Below the pieces are notes generated by a model, which did no database searches, was not told the origin of the DNA, and worked only from the letters and a program-made list of their open reading frames with translations. A stretch of DNA of 13,493 bases from Planctomycetota bacterium. GTDB taxonomy: Bacteria; Planctomycetota; Phycisphaerae; UBA1845; CAIVHJ01. A program made the position numbers and the translations under genes. Shown here piece after piece: positions 6,208-13,400 of the stretch; the first letter of the stretch is position 1; every line of letters starts with the position of its first letter. The stretch spans positions 1 through 13,493 of the forward strand of contig JACZTW010000071.1 of the NCBI GenBank assembly GCA_022573485.1. The letters are read 5' to 3'.

Positions 6208-7437
6208 CTAACCGATCTGCCGCGCAATCTCACGAGCCAATTCGAGATTGCGTTCGGCGTAAATTTCTGTCGTCTGCGCTCGGCTATGACCCAGGTGCAT
6301 TTGAGCGCCTTCCAGGCCGAACAACTTACGGGCTTTCGTCCCGGCCGTATGCCGTAACTGATTCGGTGACCAGCGGTGTTCTTTGTGCCATTGCTTCGTC
6401 TGCACGGCGTCCAGCCCGTCCGGCGCCGGGAATGCTAGTTCGGTGGCCCGCTGGATCGCCCGGCGGTAACTGTCGGTAGTGAATCGCTCGCCTGCTTGTC
6501 GCTTCGGCTTGCGCCTGCGGTTGGTGCCCGGTCGGTTGCCGTACTTGAGCGGTGTCTTGCGTTTGGTGTGGAGCTTGGCCCGGCGCTCGGCTTCGGCGTC
6601 GATCGGGCTGAACAGGTAGGCCTCGGTGTCCGGCTTCAGGAATTCGCGAACGATCGCCTGCGCCCGCTCGCCCAGCGCAACGACGCGCTCGATATCGTGG
6701 TGCTCGGTCTTGTACTCATGCGGCCTGTAATCCCATACGTCGCCGACCATTTCGATATCGCAGGCCCGCATGATACAGACCTCGCCCGGCCGCATTCCGG
6801 CTAGCAGTTCGATACGGATCATGGCCCAGATCTGGCGGCTGAGGTATGGCTTGCTTGCTTCAACGTACTCCACCGCCACGGGCTTGACCGGCTCGGTTTC
6901 CCGCGCCGCGGATCGGCCCTTGCGGAGCCCGGCCACGGCCTGAAGCGCTTGGTACACGGCCGGCGGCACTAGCTCATTCTCAACGCCCCACTTGAAGATC
7001 CTTTTGACGCGACCGATCTGATTGTTGATATATATGCGGCTGTTGTTCAGGCCGATCATTTGCTGGCGGAGCGCCTTCAGTCGCAGCGGGCTGAATTCGG
7101 AAACTGCGGTGCGACCATAGAACTCTGAGAGCAGGCCCACCAACAGGCGAACGTGGTGCTGCTCTCCGGACGGCTTGCCGTTCTTGACGTAATAGTCTTC
7201 GGCAAATTCCCAATGGGCTGCGCAGAGTTCGCAGATCAGCCGGTCGGTCTGGTCGTCGGTGCGATTCGGCGCCCGACGGCCGTTGACCAGCCACTCGGCG
7301 ACCAGCCGGTCATATTCGGCCTTGCTGGTCTTGGTGCCGTGAGATCCCAGGTAGAATGTTCGACCGTTCAGATCAACCACGGCCTGGCCGGACGATTTGT
7401 GCAATCGGTACTTCGGAACTCTTTCGGTCTTGGGCAT
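6208..7437 (-). CDS. tyrosine recombinase, prophage integrase 1
   Basis: A 409-residue integrase, the likely enzyme that inserted this element at the adjacent tRNA. N-terminal 1-60 has an arm-binding-like short beta region (RLHKSSGQAVVDLNGRTFYLG). A SAM-like core-binding domain spans about 70-165. The catalytic domain shows Arg216 in LLAGMRPGE, Lys243 in EYKTEHH, Arg362 in SPNQLRHTAGT, His384 in LGHS and nucleophile Tyr393 in TTEIYAERN. The usual first His of HxxR is Asn359, as in the other planctomycete integrases I recall. A basic insert rich in Arg/Lys lies at about 285-320. The ATG at 7437 has a strong GGAGG 8 bases upstream. A 30-bp dyad immediately upstream is the probable control site. 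Distance to the tRNA 3' end is 112 bases, the normal layout for a phage or island integrase. Confidence 0.92.
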   Translation of the reverse strand: MPKTERVPKYRLHKSSGQAVVDLNGRTFYLGSHGTKTSKAEYDRLVAEWLVNGRRAPNRTDDQTDRLICELCAAHWEFAEDYYVKNGKPSGEQHHVRLLVGLLSEFYGRTAVSEFSPLRLKALRQQMIGLNNSRIYINNQIGRVKRIFKWGVENELVPPAVYQALQAVAGLRKGRSAARETEPVKPVAVEYVEASKPYLSRQIWAMIRIELLAGMRPGEVCIMRACDIEMVGDVWDYRPHEYKTEHHDIERVVALGERAQAIVREFLKPDTEAYLFSPIDAEAERRAKLHTKRKTPLKYGNRPGTNRRRKPKRQAGERFTTDSYRRAIQRATELAFPAPDGLDAVQTKQWHKEHRWSPNQLRHTAGTKARKLFGLEGAQMHLGHSRAQTTEIYAERNLELAREIARQIG

Positions 7438-7450
7438 GGTGCGGACCTCC

Positions 7451-7480
7451 GTTCAAAACCGGTACATACCGGTTTGGAAC
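7451..7480. promoter_or_regulatory. 30-bp dyad upstream of integrase 1
   Basis: Perfect arms AAACCGGTA (7456-7464) and TACCGGTTT (7467-7475) are separated by 2 bases, and outer GTTC/GAAC (7451-7454 and 7477-7480) extend the symmetry after a single mismatch. It ends 14 bases before the integrase start, just upstream of the Shine-Dalgarno. A dimeric repressor operator is the likely function. As RNA it would be a hairpin with a 2-base loop, less natural. Recombinase core or arm binding is another option. Confidence 0.6.
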
Positions 7481-7549
7481 ACGTTTCAGGCCGCACTGCC
7501 CGACGCAGGCAGGTACGCTAAGTTCAACGTTCGGCGTATCTTACAGCAT

Positions 7550-7623
7550 TGGCCACGACTGGAGTCGAACCAGTGACCTAGGGTTTATGAATCCCTCGCT
7601 CTAACCAACTGAGCTACGTGGCC
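7550..7623 (-). tRNA. tRNA-Met (CAU anticodon), element insertion site
   Basis: A 74-base cloverleaf on the minus strand: acceptor GGCCACG/CGTGGCC with discriminator A at 7550, D arm GCTC AGTTGGTTA GAGC, anticodon loop TTCATAA with CAT, and T arm ACTGG TTCGACT CCAGT. CCA is not encoded. The sequence is close to elongator tRNA-Met; the G1-C72 pair argues against an initiator. The anticodon stem has one A-A mismatch at its loop end (31:39). A CAU tRNA for Ile (lysidine-modified) is less likely but not excluded. Phage integrase 1 lies 112 bases past its 3' end, so this gene is the likely attB and its 3' end was restored on insertion. Confidence 0.93.
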
Positions 7624-7645
7624 TCGGAAGCTGTTGCCATTTCAC

Positions 7646-7673
7646 AGTTTACCCCCGCTTGCGGCCGGGTCAA
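7646..7673 (-). promoter_or_regulatory. likely promoter of tRNA-Met
   Basis: On the minus strand TTGACC (7668-7673, five of six matches to TTGACA) and TAAACT (7646-7651, four of six to TATAAT) are 16 bases apart. The predicted transcript start is about 15 bases before the mature tRNA 5' end, the usual distance for a tRNA gene. Confidence 0.5.
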
Positions 7674-7771
7674 GGCGGGTGGACTCACATGGCGGGCGGG
7701 CTCCGGTTGCGGGCGGGGCCGAAATTGAACTTCGATCTCATTGGATGTTTGAAGAGGTAGCTCAACCCGTG

Positions 7772-7860
7772 CGAATGGGGAAACGAGTGAATCTGCCCCG
7801 TTCGAGGCCTCGCGCAGGCTGTCTTCGACCCTGAGGCTCAGACCCGAAGGGAAGCCTGCG
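7772..7860 (+). other. two adjacent hairpins in the 433-bp gap before the kinase
   Basis: The 7624-8056 gap holds no convincing gene. Within it, CGAATGGGG (7772-7780) and CCCCGTTCG (7796-7804) form a 9-bp stem (one G-U pair). Next, CGCAGGCT (7813-7820) and AGCCTGCG (7853-7860) enclose inner pairs CTTCG/CGAAG (7823-7827 and 7845-7849) and CTGAG/CTCAG (7831-7841), a long interrupted hairpin. No T-run follows, so a simple terminator is unlikely. It may be a structured leader, a small RNA or a dispersed palindromic repeat. Confidence 0.45.
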
Positions 7861-7964
7861 GCTCCTTGTCTTGCTCGCTATTCAAAGATCAAGAGGCCGT
7901 CGCAAGCGCACCGTGAAAAGTACGACGCGTTTTGCGGCAAGAGCAAAATGAAGTCTAAGCAATC

Positions 7965-7992
7965 TTGACTTCGCGCGCCAGCATGCTATTGA
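7965..7992 (+). promoter_or_regulatory. possible promoter for the kinase-phosphatase pair
   Basis: TTGACT (7965-7970, five of six matches) is followed after 16 bases by a weak -10, TATTGA (7987-7992). It would start transcription about 55-60 bases before the kinase ATG. The -10 is poor, so the call is tentative. Confidence 0.3.
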
Positions 7993-8056
7993 TGAAGTAT
8001 CGAGCGTTCGCGCTTTTCTGGACCTATTCGAGACACTTTTTACATAGCTCGCATCC

Positions 8057-9355
8057 ATGACCACGTTCAAGAACGGCAACGGCCTTGCCGCCGGCCACCT
8101 CATCGGTAAGTACAAGCTCTCGCGCAAGCTGGGGGAGGGCGGCTCGGGAGAGATCTGGAAGGCCCGCGATCAAATCGAGGGCATCTGGGTGGCGCTGAAG
8201 CTGCCGCTGGTCCGCCTGGACGGTACGGTCGATGAAGCGAGCATCCGCAAGGAAATCCGGCTGGTGGCGTCGCTGCGGCACCCCAGCATCCTGCCGATCA
8301 AGAACGCCGACGTCATCGGCGGCAGAATCGTCCTGGCGACGGAGTTATCGGTGGGCACGCTGGCGGACCGGCACAAGCCGATGATGCCCCACCGCATCCT
8401 CATGATCATGAATCAGGTACTGGAAGCCCTGGCCTACGCCCACAGCCAGCGGGTGGTACATTGCGACGTGACGCCGGGCAATATCTTCCTATTCCCCGAC
8501 GGGCGGACGGCTCTGGGCGACTTCGGGATCAGCCGCTACCAGCGAGGGCGAATCGTCACCATGGATGAATTCGGCACGCCGGGTTACGTCGCCCCCGAAC
8601 AGGCCTACGGCAAGCCGACCTTCGCCTCGGACTGCTTCGGTGCCGGCTTGATCCTGTATGAGTACATCACGGGCTTCCTGCCCCAGTGGCCCTTCGAATG
8701 GCCTCTGCGAGGGGCCGAGCGGCTGAAAGATCGCACCAATTGGTCCTTCATGCGCGTGGTGCGCAAGGCTTTAGAGCTTTCTCCGAGGAAACGCTATAGC
8801 AATGCCGATGAGATGTTGAAGGCCATCCTGGCCGCCGCGCCGGAGCTTATTGCCGGCAACGGGGCCGGTCGGCCGCGGAGGAAGGCGATTTCGGATTGGC
8901 GCCGGGTTCGTCGCGAGGCTTTTCGGGACAAGTACGAGCGCGTGCTGAATCCTGAATTCGGCTGCGTGACCTGCGGCGAACCCATCTCGGAGATCATGAG
9001 CGGCTGCCCGTGGTGCGGCGAATGCGGCAACCGCTTCGAACACGCGTCCGCCTTTCCAGATTATTGCCCGGATTGTCACAAGGGTGTTCTGCCGGAGTGG
9101 CGGTATTGTCCGTGGTGTTATGGGCCGGGATTCGCAACCCATGCCGACCGCCGCAGACAAGACCGCCGGTATAAGAGCAAGTGCTCGCAATGCTCCGGCA
9201 AGCTGATACCCTTCATGAAGTTCTGCCCTTGGTGCCGGCGCAAGGTGAAGCGGGCTTGGCGCGTCCATCCGTTTCCGGAGCGTTGTCCTCGCTGTCGCTG
9301 GAGCGTTGACACCAGTTTTTGGGCCAACTGCCCGTGGTGCCTGTCGAAGTTCTGA
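8057..9355 (+). CDS. Ser/Thr protein kinase with four C-terminal zinc ribbons
   Basis: A 432-residue cytosolic Hanks-type kinase. The kinase domain (about 18-262) has the glycine loop GEGGSG (26-31), Lys48 in VALKLP, helix-C Glu66, catalytic loop HCDVTPGN (Asp137, Asn142), DFG (155-157), GTPGYVAPEQ activation segment and a Trp-rich region near 210-230. The catalytic loop is unusual: HCD replaces HRD (a non-RD kinase) and Thr139 replaces the usual Lys. The tail has four ribbon units: C303/C306 with C317/C320, C337/C340 with C351/C354, C376/C379 with C390/C393, and C410/C413 with C425/C428. The second half of each is CPWC, with 10, 10, 10 and 11 residues between knuckles. There is no membrane segment or extracellular sensor, so the ribbons probably sense or bind a partner. 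A PPP phosphatase gene follows 61 bases later. The ATG at 8057 lacks a strong Shine-Dalgarno. Confidence 0.92.
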   Translation: MTTFKNGNGLAAGHLIGKYKLSRKLGEGGSGEIWKARDQIEGIWVALKLPLVRLDGTVDEASIRKEIRLVASLRHPSILPIKNADVIGGRIVLATELSVGTLADRHKPMMPHRILMIMNQVLEALAYAHSQRVVHCDVTPGNIFLFPDGRTALGDFGISRYQRGRIVTMDEFGTPGYVAPEQAYGKPTFASDCFGAGLILYEYITGFLPQWPFEWPLRGAERLKDRTNWSFMRVVRKALELSPRKRYSNADEMLKAILAAAPELIAGNGAGRPRRKAISDWRRVRREAFRDKYERVLNPEFGCVTCGEPISEIMSGCPWCGECGNRFEHASAFPDYCPDCHKGVLPEWRYCPWCYGPGFATHADRRRQDRRYKSKCSQCSGKLIPFMKFCPWCRRKVKRAWRVHPFPERCPRCRWSVDTSFWANCPWCLSKF

Positions 9356-9365
9356 GTTGGCGCTG

Positions 9366-9390
9366 GAGTCCAGCTCATGACGCTGGACTC
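9366..9390 (+). other. hairpin between kinase and phosphatase genes
   Basis: GAGTCCAG (9366-9373) and CTGGACTC (9383-9390) form a perfect 8-bp stem with a 9-base loop in the 61-base gap. No T-run follows. It may set relative expression by stability or partial termination. Confidence 0.4.
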
Positions 9391-9416
9391 AGGCTGTCGG
9401 GCTCGGAAACGACGCC

Positions 9417-10304
9417 ATGGCACGATTCCACTCTGTCGAAACGACCGGCCGGATCTATCGCGATGTGTACGTCATCGGTGACGTCCATGGCAGTCTCGAC
9501 GGGCTGCAAGCGATTCTGGAGCACGCCGAACTCCTCGACCGCGACGGCCGATGGTCCGGACGCCGGGCCCAGATGGTGCAGTGCGGCGACATTGTTGATC
9601 GCGGACCCGATTCGCAGGAGTGCCTCGATCTCCTCCTGAAGCTACGCCGCGAAGCCCGCCGCGCGGGCGGCTGTGTGGACTTGCTGGTCGGCAACCACGA
9701 ATTGGCCCTCGCCCAGGGGGACTACTCGATTTCCGATTTGCCCAAGCCCGAAGTACTGAGCGAGCAATTGGCCAAGCTCATCCGTATGGGTCGTTTGCAG
9801 GCCGCCCGGGCGTACAGGCAGTATCTCATGACCCACGCGGGCGTGAGTGCGGAACTCATGCGGTATCTCATCACCGAGCTTCGCAAGAAATCGCAGCGCC
9901 GCATCACGGTGGCTGCCCTGGCCCGGCATCTCAATCAGGAACTGAAGGCGGCCTTTATCAACGACGATTTCTCGCATCCAATGTTCCACGTGGGTCCCGC
10001 CCGCGGCGGAAGCCATTCGCGCGGCGGTGTTTTCTGGGCCGATTTCGACTTCGATCATGACACGGCCTCCCGACATCCGGAAATCTGGCAGATCTTCGGG
10101 CACACTCCGCCCAACGGGGGCGCGCCGTTCCGTGTCTCGCCGGACGCCCGGCGGATCAACATCGACGTAGGCATTTGCGGACGCTACGGCGGCTATCGCG
10201 CCTATGTGAAGGTGCTGCCGGATCGCATCGTGGGCATTCACTGCGACGAATCACAGTTTGAAGAAGAAATCCTCGCCGCCATCGAAGAACCCGTCACAGC
10301 CTAA
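9417..10304 (+). CDS. PPP-type metallophosphatase (calcineurin-like Ser/Thr phosphatase)
   Basis: A 295-residue metal-dependent phosphoesterase with the PPP signature: GDVHG (21-25), CGDIVDRG (56-63), GNHE (92-95), MTHAGV with His140, and FGHTP with His229. These give the two-metal ligands (Asp22, His24, Asp58, Asn93, and His140/His229) and the catalytic His94. An insert at about 100-135 and a long helical region after the THAG motif (145-185) vary from eukaryotic PP1/PP2A. There is no signal peptide, so it is cytosolic. It lies 61 bases behind a Ser/Thr kinase in the same direction, so it most likely removes phosphates placed by that kinase. Other options are diadenosine tetraphosphatase (ApaH-like) or a general phosphoesterase; the DRG motif with GNHE is shared with ApaH, so substrate is not certain. 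The ATG at 9417 has only a weak purine-rich upstream site. Confidence 0.9.
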   Translation: MARFHSVETTGRIYRDVYVIGDVHGSLDGLQAILEHAELLDRDGRWSGRRAQMVQCGDIVDRGPDSQECLDLLLKLRREARRAGGCVDLLVGNHELALAQGDYSISDLPKPEVLSEQLAKLIRMGRLQAARAYRQYLMTHAGVSAELMRYLITELRKKSQRRITVAALARHLNQELKAAFINDDFSHPMFHVGPARGGSHSRGGVFWADFDFDHDTASRHPEIWQIFGHTPPNGGAPFRVSPDARRINIDVGICGRYGGYRAYVKVLPDRIVGIHCDESQFEEEILAAIEEPVTA

Positions 10305-10320
10305 ATCGAAATAATTGAAC

Positions 10321-10474
10321 CGCAGAGAACGCAGAGACCGCAGATTATTTGTTGGAAAAAGGCTCAACTGAATCACGGATTGTCCGCTGATGACTACGTA
10401 CGCGTCTTTCAGTCTCGATCTCTTGTCTGAACGCTTGCCTCTCTTTCCTCTGCGATCTCTGCGCTCTCTGCAGT
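10321..10474. repeat. inverted array of 9-bp repeats (intergenic repeat element)
   Basis: The left arm (10321-10347) is three 9-bp units, CGCAGAGAA, CGCAGAGAC and CGCAGATTA. The right arm (10448-10474) carries the reverse complement, CTCTGCGAT, CTCTGCGCT and CTCTGCAGT. The arms are 100 bases apart. I recall similar CGCAGAGNN arrays between genes in many bacterial genomes, and reading frames across them (SLRSLRSLRFN-like) are spurious. It accounts for most of the 294-base gap after the phosphatase. Confidence 0.7.
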
Positions 10475-10598
10475 AAGAGCTCTTCGCCGCACTTGACTGA
10501 AGCGTCCGGAAAATCCGTGTTCCTGAAGCTTGCAATAAAGACGCGATGACAGGAATAATGTCGGTGGACGATCGGTGTCTACTCTTGGAGTGACGGCC

Positions 10599-11090
10599 AT
10601 GAAACGGTTGGTGCCCATTCTGATTCTGCTGGCGGTGGTTTTCGCGTTCAACTCGCGACGGTCCGTGCTGCGCGCGGGCGCCGCTGCGCCGGCGCTATCC
10701 GCCGACACGTGGATCAACACGAACGGTGCGCTGGAGCTGTCTGATCTGAAAGGGAAAGTCGTGGTGGTCGAATTCTGGGCCACGTGGTGCGGGCCTTGCG
10801 TGGCGTCGATCCCGAACATGAACAAGCTGCACGACCGCTGGAAAGACAAGGATGTGGTGGTCATCGGCCTGACCGATGAGTCCCCGGAAGATGTTCAGCG
10901 GTTCGTCCGCAAGAACGGAATTCGGTACGCGGTCGGCGCCGGCAGCCTGTCCAGTTTTGATTACGGCGTCCGTTCGATTCCTCACGCGTTCGTCATTGCC
11001 GGCGACGGCACGGTGGTCTGGAACGGCTATCCGGGCCGGGAACTGGATCAGGCCGTCGCCCAGGCCCACAAGTCGCTCTCGCAATCTTGA
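10599..11090 (+). CDS. TlpA-like thioredoxin-fold protein, exported or membrane-anchored
   Basis: A 163-residue thioredoxin-fold protein of the TlpA/ResA type. Residues 1-17 (MKRLVPILILLAVVFAF) form a hydrophobic export signal or anchor without a lipobox Cys. The fold follows: LSDLKGKVVVVEFWATWCGPC with redox-active Cys64 and Cys67, then DVVVIGLTDESPEDVQRFV, the cis-Pro loop SIPHAFVI (Pro128) and DGTVVWNGYPG. It probably works outside the cytoplasmic membrane as a thiol-disulfide reductase, for example in cytochrome c maturation or reduction of secreted proteins. The ATG at 10599 is preferred because GGAG lies 8 bases upstream; a GTG at 10575 would add eight residues before the signal. It is convergent with the secreted Cys-rich dockerin protein, only 37 bases away; no functional link is shown. 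Confidence 0.9.
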   Translation: MKRLVPILILLAVVFAFNSRRSVLRAGAAAPALSADTWINTNGALELSDLKGKVVVVEFWATWCGPCVASIPNMNKLHDRWKDKDVVVIGLTDESPEDVQRFVRKNGIRYAVGAGSLSSFDYGVRSIPHAFVIAGDGTVVWNGYPGRELDQAVAQAHKSLSQS

Positions 11091-11127
11091 CGGTTCGCCG
11101 GACGTCCTTGGCTCCAGCGCGGCTGCG

Positions 11128-13302
11128 CTAGTTGCAGGGCCCCCACGAGCCGAGCAGCATCGCCAAGTCAAATGCCTCCACTACACAATCGCCACTGAGA
11201 TCTGCCGGGCATGTGTTGAGCGGGTTGCCCGGGGTGCAAGTCCCCGGGCACGGACCCCAAGCACCCAACAACAGAGCGAGATCAAACGCTTCCACAACGC
11301 CGTCACCGCTCAAATCGGCTGGACACGGCGACGTGAGAGCCGTGAAAGGCCTGCACCAAACCGCGATCGCGTCGATGTCACCACTCAGCGGCTCCGGCGT
11401 GAGGGCGCTGGAGGAACCTGTCAACTGCGAAACGTAGATGATGCGAGGATCGAGTCCGCCGGACTCGTCCTCGGTGGTCAAGGGATCGTTATCGTCAACG
11501 CTGAAGAGCAGAACCAACACTTCGTCCTCGAGGTTTTCGTCACACACCCAGGCGAACTCGAACGCGTCAATGTCCGCCTCTTCAGAGATCCCCAGATGGA
11601 TCGCTTCGTCGATGATCTTGACCGCGCCGGAAGCAGGAAAGACCTGGTAGATGCCTCCGGGGTCGAGCGGAACTCCGTTGAGGTCGGCACCCGTCGCCTC
11701 GTGGTCCGCTGAGAACAACCAAGTGTAGCAGACAGCAGCGTCCGCGTAAGCGTCCAGCGAATCGACATCGTCGTCTTCATCCTCGATACCGCCGTCCGGG
11801 TTGGGGGCGAGGTCCGTATGAATGGCGTCCTCTTGCCCAATGGGAAATTCGATGCCCAGGATGTATGTCGGGCCGTTGAGGATCATCGTGGCCCCGACGA
11901 TTTCGTCTTGCCCATTCGTCGAGCCGTAGGGTTCGGGTGATGGGAACGGAGAAGGAGAGTCAACTGGCACTTCACATGTGACGTTGTTGCCCGTGTAGTG
12001 CCCAGGTCCATCATCGTCGAATGACAGGACCAGGTAATCTGGGTTGAACACACATGCGGAAGGGAAGCGGAGGATCGGAGCGTCCAACGGCGTCAGGGGA
12101 TTGAGGAAGATCGACGGATCGAAGTCCACCGACTCGTGCCCGTCCATATCGAAGAAATCCGGCGTAATCACGTCCACCGGCGCCTGCTGACATGTCGGCG
12201 CTTCGGTGCCGCTGAGGGGATCGGGATTGTAATCAAAGAAAAAAGCGTCTGCGTCATTTCGTGATCCGTTGGTGGGTCCGCCGAGCGGGCCGCTCTTCCA
12301 GAGGTAGGCGTCGCCCGGGTCGAAGATCTCGTCGCCATCGGACTGCGGGTCGCTTAGTTCGGTGTCCGAGCCAATGTCCAGGGAGAACTCGAGCAAGGCG
12401 TCTTCGCAAAACTGAGCACTACCCAGAAAGAGAGACAGTTCACCCTGGAAGGCCACGAAGGCCGAATCTTCGGCGAAGGCGCCGCGTCCCGGCTCGGACG
12501 TGCGTCATTCCAAAGGCCTTGATGTTGATCGAGAAAGGTGTACCTGCGATCGCGGTGAAGATGCCTTGCCGAGTGTCCAGGAGGAGACCGCGCGTGTTTA
12601 AGAGATTAAACTGACCATTGAACTGTGGGGCGCCGTCGATGACCAGCTCGCCGGAGACTTCGGCCGGATCATCGAGGCCCGGCGTGCCTGGACAAATCGG
12701 TTCCCCGTTAGGGCACTCAGGCTTGTAGTTGTTGAATGTGAACTGGGTCCACTCGAACACGACATCAACTGGGGTGCCGTCCGGGAAACAAGGATCACCA
12801 ATTCGATGTCCGCTGTCAGGTTTGCTTCCCCATCAGTTTTATACTCCACGATGGTATCGCCGTCGGGATCCGGCGAGAAGCCGGGGCATAACTTGCAATT
12901 GTTGTTTGATCTGCTGATCAAATCCCAACCGATGAGCAGTGTTTCACTTCCAGCGCCGTCGACTTCCACCTGGGTAAGGCCCGCCGCCCGCAAGGGACAA
13001 GAGAACTGCGAGAGCGAACACGCGGCGAAAGAACTCCCAACAAAATCCTTCTTGAAGAGATCTGCTACCATGATGCTGCTGGAGTCATCGCTCTGACACG
13101 CATCGGCAATCTGGCAGGTGTTCCCCCCTGGCGGCGGAGGGTCAATGAAATGCTCCGCTTGGCTGTCTGTGTCTTGCTGGGTATCGGTGTTGGTGATTGT
13201 CCAGACACCTTGAGCACCCGCTTGAGACATCGTGCCCAGTAGCGTGATGACGCAAACTGCAACAAACTTGTTATACTTCCCCTGGTGGGCAGCGCTTGAC
13301 AT
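11128..13302 (-). CDS. secreted acidic protein with C-terminal dockerin repeats, frame broken twice
   Basis: A gene of about 724 codons for a large exported protein. A signal peptide is seen at the start (FVAVCVITLLGTMSQAGAQG). The body is acidic, rich in Asp, Ser, Pro and paired Cys. It ends in two dockerin-like repeats. ATG 13302 has a strong AGGAGG and an upstream promoter. The reading frame shifts near 12780 (one base missing; adding a G to CCCGGAC gives SRDGTPVDVVFEWTQF) and back near 12480-12500 (one extra base). The middle piece, with FEWTQFTFNNYKPECPNG, is clearly coding in the other frame. The two shifts compensate, so the signal peptide and the dockerins are in the same frame. Either the gene is decayed or the sequence holds two indel errors. 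The function is unknown; calcium-binding surface or matrix attachment is inferred from the repeats. Confidence 0.72.
11134..11325 (-). repeat. two dockerin-like repeats with Cys ends
   Basis: Unit one (11248-11325) begins CPADLSGDGVVEAFDLALLL and unit two (11134-11211) begins CPADLSGDCVVEAFDLAMLL; each is 26 residues and ends W-G-P-C. A 12-residue linker with one Cys lies between. The DxSxDGxVxxxD loop is the calcium-binding type of dockerins. The pattern resembles the GC-type dockerin anchors known from Phycisphaerae. In unit two a Gly of the loop is Cys. Confidence 0.8.
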
Positions 13303-13371
13303 GCCTGATCCTCCTGTATACCGCTCTGATTTGAGTGGTGGGCAACGGCCCGTGCGGTGAGCGGTAAACTG

Positions 13372-13400
13372 ATAATAGCACTAGAGCCTCAATAGGTAAA
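13372..13400 (-). promoter_or_regulatory. promoter of the dockerin-repeat gene
   Basis: On the minus strand TTTACC (13395-13400, four of six matches) and TATTAT (13372-13377, five of six) are separated by exactly 17 bases. Transcription would start about 63 bases before the ATG at 13302. Nothing else firm is seen in 13303-13493. Confidence 0.5.

Noticed and set aside
9642..10241. A 199-codon minus-strand frame inside the phosphatase
   Set aside because: The plus strand carries the full PPP motif set; the minus frame is a shadow.
10321..10474. CRISPR-like appearance of the short repeats
   Set aside because: Units are 9 bp without spacers and the two sets are inverted; no cas genes.
10251..10535. 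A 94-codon minus-strand frame after the phosphatase gene
   Set aside because: It is a translation of the inverted 9-bp repeat array (Arg/Ser/Leu repeats), not a protein.
11116..11129. AGCGC-GGCT-GCGCT hairpin between the convergent thioredoxin and dockerin genes as a two-way terminator
   Set aside because: Only 5 bp, overlaps a stop codon and has no T-run on either side.
12470..12800. Programmed ribosomal frameshifting in the dockerin gene
   Set aside because: Two opposite shifts 300 bases apart without slippery heptamers are better explained by indels or sequence errors.
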